Of a DNA stretch of 64,000 nt, positions 55,597-64,000 are shown in pieces. This DNA comes from Diphasiastrum complanatum (lineage: Eukaryota > Streptophyta > Lycopodiopsida > Lycopodiales > Lycopodiaceae): contig CM055106.1 in assembly GCA_029204225.1 (NCBI GenBank), forward strand, positions 14,262,393 through 14,326,392, in the 5' to 3' direction. A program made the position numbers and the translations under genes. Numbering within the stretch: position 1 is the first letter of the stretch; the number at the start of each line of letters is the position of its first letter. The notes under the pieces are model-generated. The model ran no database searches. It was not told the DNA's origin and worked only from the letters and a program-made list of their open reading frames with translations.

Positions 55597-57186
55597 ATGG
55601 CAAGTCTTGGGGAGAGTTTGCTGGGTGAATCTAGCAAACTAGATGGCACAAACTACAGAGTGTGGAAGTTCAAGATAGCCAATATCTTGATGGATAAGAA
55701 TTGCTGGGAGGTCATGACTTGTACAGAACTTGTACCAACATCTGATCCTGAATTGAAGGACTACATGAACAGGAGACATAAAGCTCATAGGATAATCAAT
55801 CTTTCTGTCAAGGACAATATTATTCCTCACATTTGCAATGCAAGGGATGCAGCTGATGCTTGGACAATTCTGAAGTCTATGTTTGAAACAGTGGATTCAG
55901 CCAAGCTGGTGTATTTGCAAAACAGGTTACATACTCTCAAGATGGAAGCAGGTGCAACAATTGGTGATCATATTACAAAGGTCAAGGACCTATTGGATCA
56001 GCTTGCTTCAGTTGGAGAGAAAGTAAGTGACAGGAGTATTGTTCCCATAGTCTTGAACAGCTTGTCATTCAACTATCAAGACTATGTGATGTCCCTTTCT
56101 GCTAGGGAGAAACTCCCAACCTTTGGGGAGTTATGTGGTCTTCTTTTACAGGAGGAGATGAGAAGGAAGAATCTTTCTGAAAGGGAAGATAATCCAGAGC
56201 TTGCATTTGCTTCTAAGAAGAAGCAAAACTTTCAGAAGAAAGGCAAAGGCAAAAAGAAGAACTCAAAGCAAAGCTTGGAGCAGCAGGTGTCCAAGTTACA
56301 GGTTGGAGAGGAGTCAAGCACCAATTCCTCATCTACACCCAAGAGGAAGGGCAATTGCAACTATTGTGGTAAGTATGGGCATTTTGCTTTTGAATGCAGG
56401 AAGAAGCAAAGTGATCAGAAGAAGGGAAAGAACCAGCAGAGTCACTTTGTTGACAAAGTTGCAGAGGAGGAGCAATCTGGTGTGCTTGAGCTATTCACCG
56501 CAGCCCTATCATCTGAATCCACATTTGGTGGATGGTACATTGATTCTGGAGCCTCAAAGCACATGACACCTCATAGAGATTGGTTCAGCACCTATGAGGA
56601 GACAGAAGATAGCCAGCATGTTTGCCTTGGAGATAATTCTACACGTATGGTGAGGGGCAAAGGTACAGTTGCAATACAGCTATCATCAGGTGAGGTGAAG
56701 GAAATTAAAAGTGTGTTGCATGTACCAGGATTGGCTAAGAACTTGTTATCTGTTGGTGCCATTACCAAACAGAACATGGTGGTAGAGTTTAATGATTCTA
56801 AATGTTTGGTAAAAGACAAAGAGAAGAACTTCAAAGTGGTAGCCAAGGGAATGCAAGAAGGAGGTCTTTACAAGCTTTTCGCAACCATTCCTAGCCAAGA
56901 GGCCTTGTCTGCAAGAGATACTAATCGGGACAAGCTTTGGCATGAGAGATATGGTCATTTGAGTTACAAAAGTTTGCAAGTTTTGAACAGGCACAAAATG
57001 GTAGTAGATCTTCCTAGCATTAAGTCTTCTTCAGATACATGTGAGGCTTGTGCATTAGGGAAGCAACAGAGGAAAAAGTTTCCAAAGGAGAAAGCTACCA
57101 GGGCCAAGGGCATTCTTGAACTTGTGCATTCAGATTTATGTGGTCCCATGCAGGTCAAATCAGCAGGGGGGCATACTATCTCATGA
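55597..57186 (+). pseudogene. Copia G gag, protease and integrase N-terminus (529-residue frame)
   Basis: ATG at 55597 (MASLGESLLGESSKLDGTNY) starts a copia gag: RVWKFKIANILMDKNCWEVM, ARDAADAWTILKSMFETVD. The zinc knuckle is C254, C257, H262, C267 (CNYCGKYGHFAFEC). The protease triad D316-S-G lies in WYIDSGASKHMT. The integrase finger is intact (H449, H454, C482, C485; CEACALGK). The frame reaches LVHSDLCGPMQVKSAGG, with the first catalytic Asp of integrase at 512-513, then runs out of register at a six-G run (57166-57171) and stops four codons later. One base fewer than expected in the G run explains the break. Confidence 0.93.
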
Positions 57187-59747
57187 CCTTCGTAGATGAT
57201 TTCTCTCGGAAGGTATGGGTCTATTTTCTGAGACTGAAATCTGAAGCGTTCAAATACTTCAAACAGTGGAAAGCTATGGTGGAAAACCACACAGGAAAGA
57301 GGTTAAAGACTCTCAGGTCAGATAAGGGTGGTGAGTATATTTCTGATGAGTTCAAAGATCTTTGCAAAGCTTGTGGGATAAAGAGACAGTTTACTGCTCC
57401 ATATACACCGCAGCAAAACGGCGTGGCTGAGCGGAAAAACAGGTCTATAGTTGAGTGTGCGAGGAGCATGCTCAAGGCAAAGGGGTTGCCAAAATTTTTT
57501 TGGGCAGAAGCGGTAGCAACTGCTGTTTTTCTATTGAATAGAAGTCCAACCAAAGCAGTTGAAGGAATCACGCCAGAAGAGACATATAGTGGCAAGAAGC
57601 CCAAAGTGGGCAGCCTTCGAGTATTTGGGTGTACAGCATATGCACATATACCAAAGGACTTGCGGAAGAAACTTGATGCAAAATCCGTAAAGTGTGTCTT
57701 TCTTGGGTATAGTGAAGGTGAGAAAGCTTATGTGCTATATGATCTCGAAAACAGGAGGAAGATCCTAAGTCGAGATGTCATCTTTGATGAAGAGCATGCA
57801 CCCAAGATACAGGAGCAGGAGAAGGAAGGAATTACTGAGTTCATACCCTTGATTGATTCCACGGATGAGGATCCTAGTCAAGAGTCCTGTAAGCCTCAAG
57901 TGCAGGAGCAACAACAGGAAATCGAACCTACTAGTTCGAGACCTCTTTTTGGCCAAGTACCAGAAGCAGAAGTTGGGGACAAACGGAAGACTAAAACAGT
58001 ACCATGGGATACGTGGTCACCATCCACATCACCTACTGCTAGGAAGAAGCTACCTAGGTGGTATTGGGAAACAATCAAAGAAGGTCAAATGATTGAAGAA
58101 GGAGAGAGCAGTGAATAGGGTGTCAGAAGATCTCTTAGGTCTCATGAGAGACAAGAGACTAACTTTGCTCTTATGTCCACTATTCTGAATGCAGATGAGC
58201 CGCAATTCTTTCACGAAGCCATGAGAGAAAAGGTATGGCAACATGCCATGCAGGATGAGTACGACTCCATTGTCAAGAATGACACATGGGAGCTCACTAC
58301 ATTGCCAGAAGGGAAGCAACCAATAGGTTGCAAGTGGGTCTATAAGACCAAGTTTCATGCCAATGGAACAATGGACAAGTACAAGGCAAGGTTGGTGGCG
58401 AAAGGCTATGCTCAGCAAGAGGGGCTAGACTATGATGAGACATTCGCACCTGTTGCTAAAATGACATCTATCAGGACCGTTTTGGCTATAGCCTCATATT
58501 TTGATTGGGATGTCCATCAAATGGATGTCAAGAGTGCCTCTCTTAATGGGCACCTACAGGAGGAGGTTTACATGGAACAACCGCAGGGATTTGAAATAAC
58601 TGGCAAGGAGAATCTGGTTTGCAGGCTTAGGAAAGCCTTGTATGGGCTCAAACAGGCGCCAAGGGCTTGGTATAGCCGAATTGATGAGTACTTTGCAAGG
58701 CAAGGGTTTGAGAAGAGTAAGTCTGATTGCAATCTTTATGTCTTCAGGGAAGGAGAAGACTTTGTGGTTGTTGTGCTCTATGTGGATGATCTACTCATCA
58801 CGGGAAGCAATAAGAAGCTTATTGCTTGTGTTAAGAAGAATCTTTCTAATGAGTTTGAAATGAAAGATTTGGGTTTGCTACACTATTGCCTAGGAGTTGA
58901 AGTTTGGAAAGGAAAGCGTTGTCTTTTTATCTCACAGGCAAAGTATGCACATAAATTATTGAAGAAGTTTAACATGCAAGAAAGCAAACCAATCAGCACA
59001 CCCATGGATGCAAGCAACAAGCCATCAAAAGATGATGGTCCAGCATTTGCAGATGAGACGCTCTATCGTCAGTTAGTGGGCAGCCTGATTTACCTTACTA
59101 CCACCAGGCCAGATATTGCTTATGCGGTTGGAATCGCAAGTCAATACATGTGTAAGCCTACCGAAGCACATTGGAAGGCAGCCAAGCGGATCCTACGATA
59201 TGTGAGAGGGACAGTGACTTATGGGATTGGATACACGGATGACGGGAATCTTCAGCTGGAAGGCTATTCAGATTCTGATTGGGCAGGTGATAGAGACGAT
59301 CGGAGATCGACGACAGGCTATTGCTTCAGCCTAGGTTCAGGGGCTATATCGTGGTGCAGTAAGAAGCAGCCTACAATTGCTCTATCGTCTACCGAAGCTG
59401 AGTACAGGGCGACTACGAGGTCTGCCTGTGAAGCCATTTGGTTACGCCGTCTACTTGAGGACATGCAGATTGCTCAAGTAAGACCTACATTGTTACATTG
59501 TGATAACCAAAGCTGCATTCAGCTTGCAAGGAATCCAGTCTATCATGCACGGACAAAACATATAGAGGTGGACCAGCATTTTATACGAGAGAAAGTGCAC
59601 AGTGGGGAGATCGAGCTAGTTTATTGCGACACCAACAACCAGACAGCTGATATTTTTACTAAACCACTTAGTAAAGATAAGTTTGAAAAGTTCAGAACTT
59701 TGTTGGGTGTCAGTTTGAATAAAATTGCCATTAAGAGGGGGTGTTGA
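57138..59747 (+). pseudogene. Copia G integrase core, reverse transcriptase and RNase H
   Basis: This second frame, read from about 57172, continues the polyprotein: AYYLMTFVDDFSRKVWVYFL, LRSDKGGEYISDEFKDLCKA (second catalytic Asp), PQQNGVAERKNRSIVE (catalytic Glu) and RVFGCTAYAHIPKDLRKKLD. An in-frame TAG at 58116-58118 lies in the integrase-RT linker. RT follows: GCKWVYKTKFHANGTMDKYK, KALYGLKQAPRAWY, LYVDDLLITGS. RNase H has GYSDSDWAGDRDDRRS, SSTEAEYRA, HCDNQSCIQLARNP, HARTKHIEVDQHFI and ADIFTKPLSKDKFEKF. The stop (TGA 59745-59747) lies in the first bases of the 3' LTR. Only the frameshift and the TAG are visible defects. Confidence 0.93.
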
Positions 59748-60140
59748 AGAGTAATGCCTATTTTACCCCTTTTGGCTAAGCATTAGTTAAGTTGTACATA
59801 ACTCATGGGGCATGTTTTAACTAAATGCATGACCCCCCCTTTTGTTAAGTTATGTAAATTAGTGCAAGTGGCCCACTTGGCCAAGTAGCTCACTCCCATG
59901 GTTGACACCTAGACTTTCCATGCATGTAAAGGAGGTGCTTGCCTCACAAGGGATTTGGAGGACCCACGCCCTCCTCTCTCTCACTAGCAATTCATTTCTT
60001 CTTGAGACTTTTGAGTTTGTGAGATGCTCATGCAATTCTCCTTGTGTGTGATATTTCCATAGCCAAGTTTTTCTCAAGCTTTCATAGTTGATCTAGCATC
60101 TGAGTTAAGATACTCCATAGCTAGGTCTTGTAATTCTTCA
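59742..60140 (+). repeat. 3' LTR of copia G
   Basis: It begins TGTTGAAGAG straight after the polypurine tract and ends CTTGTAATTCTTCA, followed by the duplicated GCCTT. Confidence 0.95.
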
Positions 60141-60659
60141 GCCTTCCACTAGTGAATAGAAGCAAGCAACCACACAAGAAATCTCTCCCCCTTTGGGCAT
60201 CCTCTCCTTCTCTTATAGATTGCAAAAGACTCCCTCCAAAGCTCTAGAGTGTCCTCAGAAGCCAATGAGAAGAGGGGAGGCAAAGAAAAGGCCAACAGCC
60301 TCACAAGTTAGTGGAATGTCAAGAAACACCTTTCATAACCTATGTTTCTTGGATAACTACTTCTTGGTTGCTTTAGGGACATCGAGGGACCCTAGTAGGT
60401 GCGCCCTCCTACTAGGTCCCCATGACCCATATGTGATGGCTAACTTTGGCCCAAGGCCAACTATGTGATCATGGCTCAAGGTTGACGCCCAAGGTTTAGG
60501 AAAATGACCAACACCCATGGTAAGGTCCTCTTAACACCTCACACGGTTCCATACCTCCATCCAAGGCATAGACACCTTCATACCCTTATCCAAGGACACA
60601 AGTACCCCCCAAACATTAAATGACACATAGGGGTTACTGAAGTACTGCTCGTTACATAG
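60141..60659 (-). repeat. Gypsy G1 LTR, second part, after copia G
   Basis: This continues 54394-54728. It shares long stretches with 4362-4856 in the same orientation (CTCACAAGTTAGTGGAATGTCA-type core, CCTAGTAGGTG, GGCTCAAGGTTGA, CCCAAGGTTTAG). Together the two parts form an LTR of about 850 bases. It ends GTTACATAG where the LTR of gypsy G2 starts. Confidence 0.8.
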
Positions 60660-60989
60660 TGTTACAAGCTCGTAACCAGTGCCGAACCCTAGAGAACACA
60701 GATAGGTCAGATACCACAGTCAGGGCAAGACAGTGTGAGTAGTGTGCCCCAACACGGTCCATAGCCATGGCGGGCCTAACACAGCCTAGGGACCCTGTCA
60801 GCAGGATAGGGCTCCCAGTTGGGTCCCGACGTGCAGTCGGCCACGTCAGTGGCATGTGGCCGACACTTGGCAGTAGCATGCTACCAGTCCTCACACTGGG
60901 CTAGGAGGGGCTTACTCTATATCAGGGAGTAGGCAAGGTTGGGTGGATCAGTTAGTGTTTGCCCTACTGTGGTGTTAGGATCTATTACA
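60660..60989 (+). repeat. 5' LTR of gypsy G2
   Basis: TGTTACAAGCTCGTAACC...TCTATTACA, 330 bases, one base before the primer-binding site TGGTATCAGAGC (60991-61002). It is GC-richer than its surroundings. Its partner would lie beyond the window. Confidence 0.8.
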
Positions 60990-61002
60990 CTGGTATCAGA
61001 GC

Positions 61003-61976
61003 CATCTCCATCCTAGGGAGTTCAGGACAGCAGTAGAGAAAGCTATCAGAAGATAGGAAAGATTTCTCAGATTCTCAGGAAAGAATTGAGGAGGAAAATC
61101 GTTGTAGGAACAGCTTTCAAATCCTTGAAATTTGCTGGGAATTTATAGCTGTTTGAGGCACAATCCCTTGTACAGGTTCAGCGCTGAAAAATCAGGGATT
61201 TACCCTTGATTTTTATGTATCAATTGTGGATTTTTGAGCAAATTTCAAATAGAAAACGTGGAGCAGGTCCAGGGCTGCCAAATTGGGTGGAAACTTCGAA
61301 TTTGGAGTGAAATTTTCTGGAATTTGGAGCGGATCTAAGACAGAATCTTGGGTGCAGGTCCAGCGCTGAAGGTGTTGCTAGAAAATCAGAATTTAAGAGG
61401 GATTTTGGGTCTCAAAGTAAGCAAAAACAAGTAGCAACACTCTTGGTCAGGCAGCGAGAGAGGAGCACACTTCAAACCAGAATTTTCCAGGGAAGTTAGG
61501 CCCCAAATCCCGATTTTTTGGAGCCACAGTTCTGGAAGACAGACAGGGAGGGTCCTCAAAGACCCAAATCAGATTTTTTCCACCGTTTTCAGCTCTTCAA
61601 ATCTGATTTTGAAGACAAATTGACCACTATCCTGGCAGCGAGGAAGGTCTTTGGCAGAAACCACAAGTTTGCAGCTGTTTTCGGGTCCTAAAACGGAAAT
61701 TTTGGAGCAAAAAGTATACACCTCAGACAGCGAGGGAAGGGGTCAAGACAATCAGAAGTTTGTTTCTTTTTCTTGGTACCCTGATCTCTGATTTTTCCGG
61801 ACAGCAGATCTGAAAGCAGTGGAGGAAGAGCTGAAAGGGCTTTTCTCGATTCTCTCTGTGGAAGTACAGTCCTCAGAAACAGCTAAGTCATCTTTCCTTT
61901 CCTTGTACAGTTGTAAATTAGTCTTTTAGACTTTTTTTCCTTTAGAAGTTAAGGTAGCTCTCTTTCGGTTCCGAAG
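61003..61976 (+). other. Gypsy G2 leader
   Basis: An untranslated stretch between the primer-binding site and gag. It contains diverged repeats around GCAGGTCCAG(C/G)GCTG (61166, 61263, 61350) and GGCAGCGAG (61451, 61636) with 'TTTTTGGAGC/GATTTT' blocks between. No protein is seen. Confidence 0.55.
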
Positions 61977-63401
61977 ATGACCACTCCTCAGGGACCTGAT
62001 CAACCCCCAGAGAGAGGCTTTGACGAACTTGAAACAGAAGCCTTGGCTTACAGAAAAGGGAAGGAACCCATGGAAGTGGAAGAACATGAACAGTTCGCCG
62101 AAGAACTCGACGAACTGGTTACCAAGGAGCAGTTTCTCCAATTGGTAACAGAAGTGGATGAACTGAAGTTGGCATTAGCCAATTTCAAGTCCAGTGTGGA
62201 CAACTCGTTCGCTGAACTCAAAAGCTTGATTTTGAGTTCCACAAAAGGAAGCCTTCCCTCTACTTCTTAGTTGTCCCCTTCTCCACTTTCATCAGTGTCG
62301 GGTGAGACTTTACGGTCTCACCCCAGTGTCTGTAAAGATTTAAAGCCTCCTATTTTTAATGGGGAAGAGAAGGATAGAAATGCAAATATTCTACAAACCT
62401 TCCTCAGCAAATGGAAGAACATACATGCACTTAAACAGACCCCTGACCATTTGCAAGCTATTGAGGCCAGTCTTTCCTTAGGGCCTACGGCCTATAAGTG
62501 GTGGTTAAATCTCCAGGAGACTGGGCAGACTCCCCGGTCATGGAAAGCTTTTGAAGACGCTTTCCTAAGAGAATTCCTACCAGAAAATGAACTTGATAGA
62601 GCCTGGGAAGCCTGGGAAAGAACAGTAATGAACAAGTCCCTCATCCAATATATCTCGCAGTATCGAAAAGCAATTTTAAAGATTAAAAATATGGATGACT
62701 ATCAAAAAATTAGGGGATTTGTCCGTGGCCTCAAAGATGAATATAAAGTAGAGGTCCAGAGAAACTCGCCTACTACCCTTGAGCAAGCTCTCAGATATGC
62801 TCAAATCTATGATGATTCAGTGGGTAGGAAGAGAGCGAGACAACAACCACTTTCTGAGCAGCCTCCTCAGAAAGACTTTCAATTTAAAAAGAAATTTTTA
62901 AAAAGAAAAAAAGAAGATAAATTTAAAAGTGAAGCTCCTCAGAAATGCCCTTCACTCATACAGCCCTTAAAACTAGATGATTTTGAAAAAGCCAAACAAG
63001 AACGTTTGTCCTTTGTGTGTATGGGCAAGGGACACACAGTCAGACAGTGTCCCAAGGGGCCTTTCACTAAAAAAGATAAGAAAGATAAAAAACAAGTTCA
63101 TCTTGTTCAGATTGTATGTTTCCCTAGTGACTCGGCAGCTTCCGAGATCAAAGTGTATCATGAAGATCATGAACACTGTTGTCAGCTGACCTCTGCAATG
63201 CCAGCGAGACCCTTCAGCTTTGGGCCGCATGACCTAGTACGTATGCATGGGAAAGTTGGTAACCAGTCAGTAAGAGTCATGGTTGATGATGGGGCAACCC
63301 ATAATTTCATCAACCACACCCTGGTTAAAAAGCTTAAACTACCAGAAGTACCTAGTCAGCATAGGTACATAGTTTCATTAGCTACGAGTGAAGATAAATA
63401 A
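61977..63401 (+). pseudogene. Gypsy G2 gag and protease start
   Basis: ATG at 61977 opens a 98-residue acidic, coiled-coil-like N-terminus (EEHEQFAEELDELVTKEQFL) ending in TAG at 62268-62270. The same frame continues with a retrotrans_gag domain: PPIFNGEEKDRNANILQTFL, AYKWWLNLQETGQTPRSWKA, FLREFLPENELDRAWEAWER, GFVRGLKDEYKVEVQRNSPT. The zinc knuckle reads SFVCMGKGHTVRQC: the first Cys of CX2CX4HX4C is Ser. The protease reads VMVDDGATHNFI, with Asp in place of the Ser/Thr of D-S/T-G-A. A TAA at 63399-63401 ends the frame. Confidence 0.88.
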
Positions 63402-64000
63402 ATATGGAAAACTATGGTAAGTAAGTTAAATCTTGGTATTCAGGGGTACCAAGATGAAATAAACTTTCAGATAATGCACCTGGATCGAACAGACATTGTT
63501 CTCGGGAGAGATTGGCTCTACAGTTTAGGACCTTCCCTCCACAGAAACTATCAGGAGAACACCCTCAGCTTTCAACATAAAGGCCGAGAGATCCAGTTGC
63601 ATGGGGAGCATGATGTTCCCAACAGCCCTATGGTCTGCAGTTCAGAGCTCTGTCAGCTAATCGGAGACGAAGACCATCAGGTATTCTTATGTGACTTTCA
63701 GTTTATTCCTGAAGATTCTCTTTCCAGTTCTATTCAGCAGAAAATCAGTAAATTAGAAACTTTATTGTCTAAATTTAAAGATGTTTTTCCTGAAGATTTA
63801 CCACATGGTTTACCACCTAGCAGAGAGGTAGATCATGTAATAAACCTAGTACCAGGTACAACACATGTTTCTAAACCTCCGTATCGGGTCAGCCGAACAG
63901 AGGATGAAGAAATAACTAGGCAGTTAACAGATTATCTTGGGAAAGGCCAAATTCAAACCAGTAGTTCACCATGGGCCTCACCAGTCCTATTGTTGAAAAA
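63402..64000 (+). pseudogene. Gypsy G2 protease end and reverse transcriptase start, running off the window
   Basis: Still in the gag frame after the TAA: KLNLGIQGYQDEINFQIMHL, DRTDIVLGRDWLYSLGPSL (protease VLGxxWL motif), then FKDVFPEDLPHGLPPSREVD and KPPYRVSRTEDEEITRQLTD, SSPWASPVLLLKK, the start of gypsy RT. The RT sequence is open to the window edge, so the full element may need only two stops repaired. It looks like a chromovirus-type pol, but the diagnostic integrase end is not in view. Confidence 0.85.

Larger units (their letters stand above)
54729..60140 (+). mobile_element. Copia element G, nearly intact, young
   Basis: A 5412-base element with LTRs at 54729-55127 and 59742-60140 (399 bases each, three mismatches seen by eye). 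It has perfect 5-base duplications GCCTT (54724-54728 and 60141-60145), a primer-binding site TGGTATCAGAGC (55128-55139) and a polypurine tract AAGAGGGGG (59733-59741). The coding region is complete apart from one frameshift near 57171 and one TAG at 58116-58118. It interrupts a G1 gypsy LTR. Confidence 0.95.

Overview
The window looks like nuclear DNA of a land plant, probably a vascular plant with a large, repeat-rich genome. Three things point that way: nested Ty1/copia and Ty3/gypsy LTR retrotransposons whose primer-binding sites match the plant initiator-tRNA-Met type (TGGTATCAGAGC or close to it), a LINE fragment with an adenine tail, and one host gene with GT-AG introns and the 72-base leucine-rich-repeat exons of plant receptor kinases. 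I cannot name the species. No rRNA, tRNA, CRISPR array or bacterial-type operon was seen.

Layout. 1-2165: wreck of a minus-strand copia element. 2166-4361: plus-strand copia element (A) reduced to LTR, gag and an RNase H tail. 4362-8270: gypsy family 'G1', with two LTR pieces lying head to head, then a plus-strand pol half and a minus-strand gag-pol half. 8271-29990: one old gypsy element ('G3') carrying gag, protease, integrase and an extra ORF after integrase. It is split by copia B (10306-14856, near-matching target duplication) and by copia C (17935-29755). Copia C is itself split by copia D (19914-26343), which has identical-looking 655-bp LTRs, a perfect 5-bp target duplication and an uninterrupted 1317-residue polyprotein. 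30003-34497: two truncated minus-strand copia elements, E and F. 34498-39500: a gypsy integrase tail, a possible solo LTR, and gypsy G4. G4 is a relative of G3 and carries a homologous extra ORF after pol. 39500-42560: non-coding or unrecognised sequence with an LTR-like block.

43220-52062 (minus): the only host gene I can support. It is a leucine-rich-repeat receptor kinase of the subfamily VIII (HPCA1/At5g49770-like) type, with sixteen exons that join in frame to 853 residues. Kinase motifs are intact, but the first exon or exons (signal peptide and LRR N-terminal cap) were not found. A 3.4-kb intron holds the 5' end of another copia element.

52763-54393: 5'-truncated LINE, minus strand. 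54394-60659: a G1-type gypsy LTR, split by copia G (54729-60140; 399-bp LTRs with three mismatches, perfect target duplication, one frameshift and one stop). 60660-64000: plus-strand gypsy G2 from its 5' LTR through gag and protease into reverse transcriptase, running off the window.

The elements do not form a pathway. Their relations are insertion order and copy number. Target duplications and LTR divergence give the order G3, then B and C, then D, with D the youngest and G also recent. The most unusual feature is the conserved, unrecognised ORF downstream of pol in both G3 and G4.
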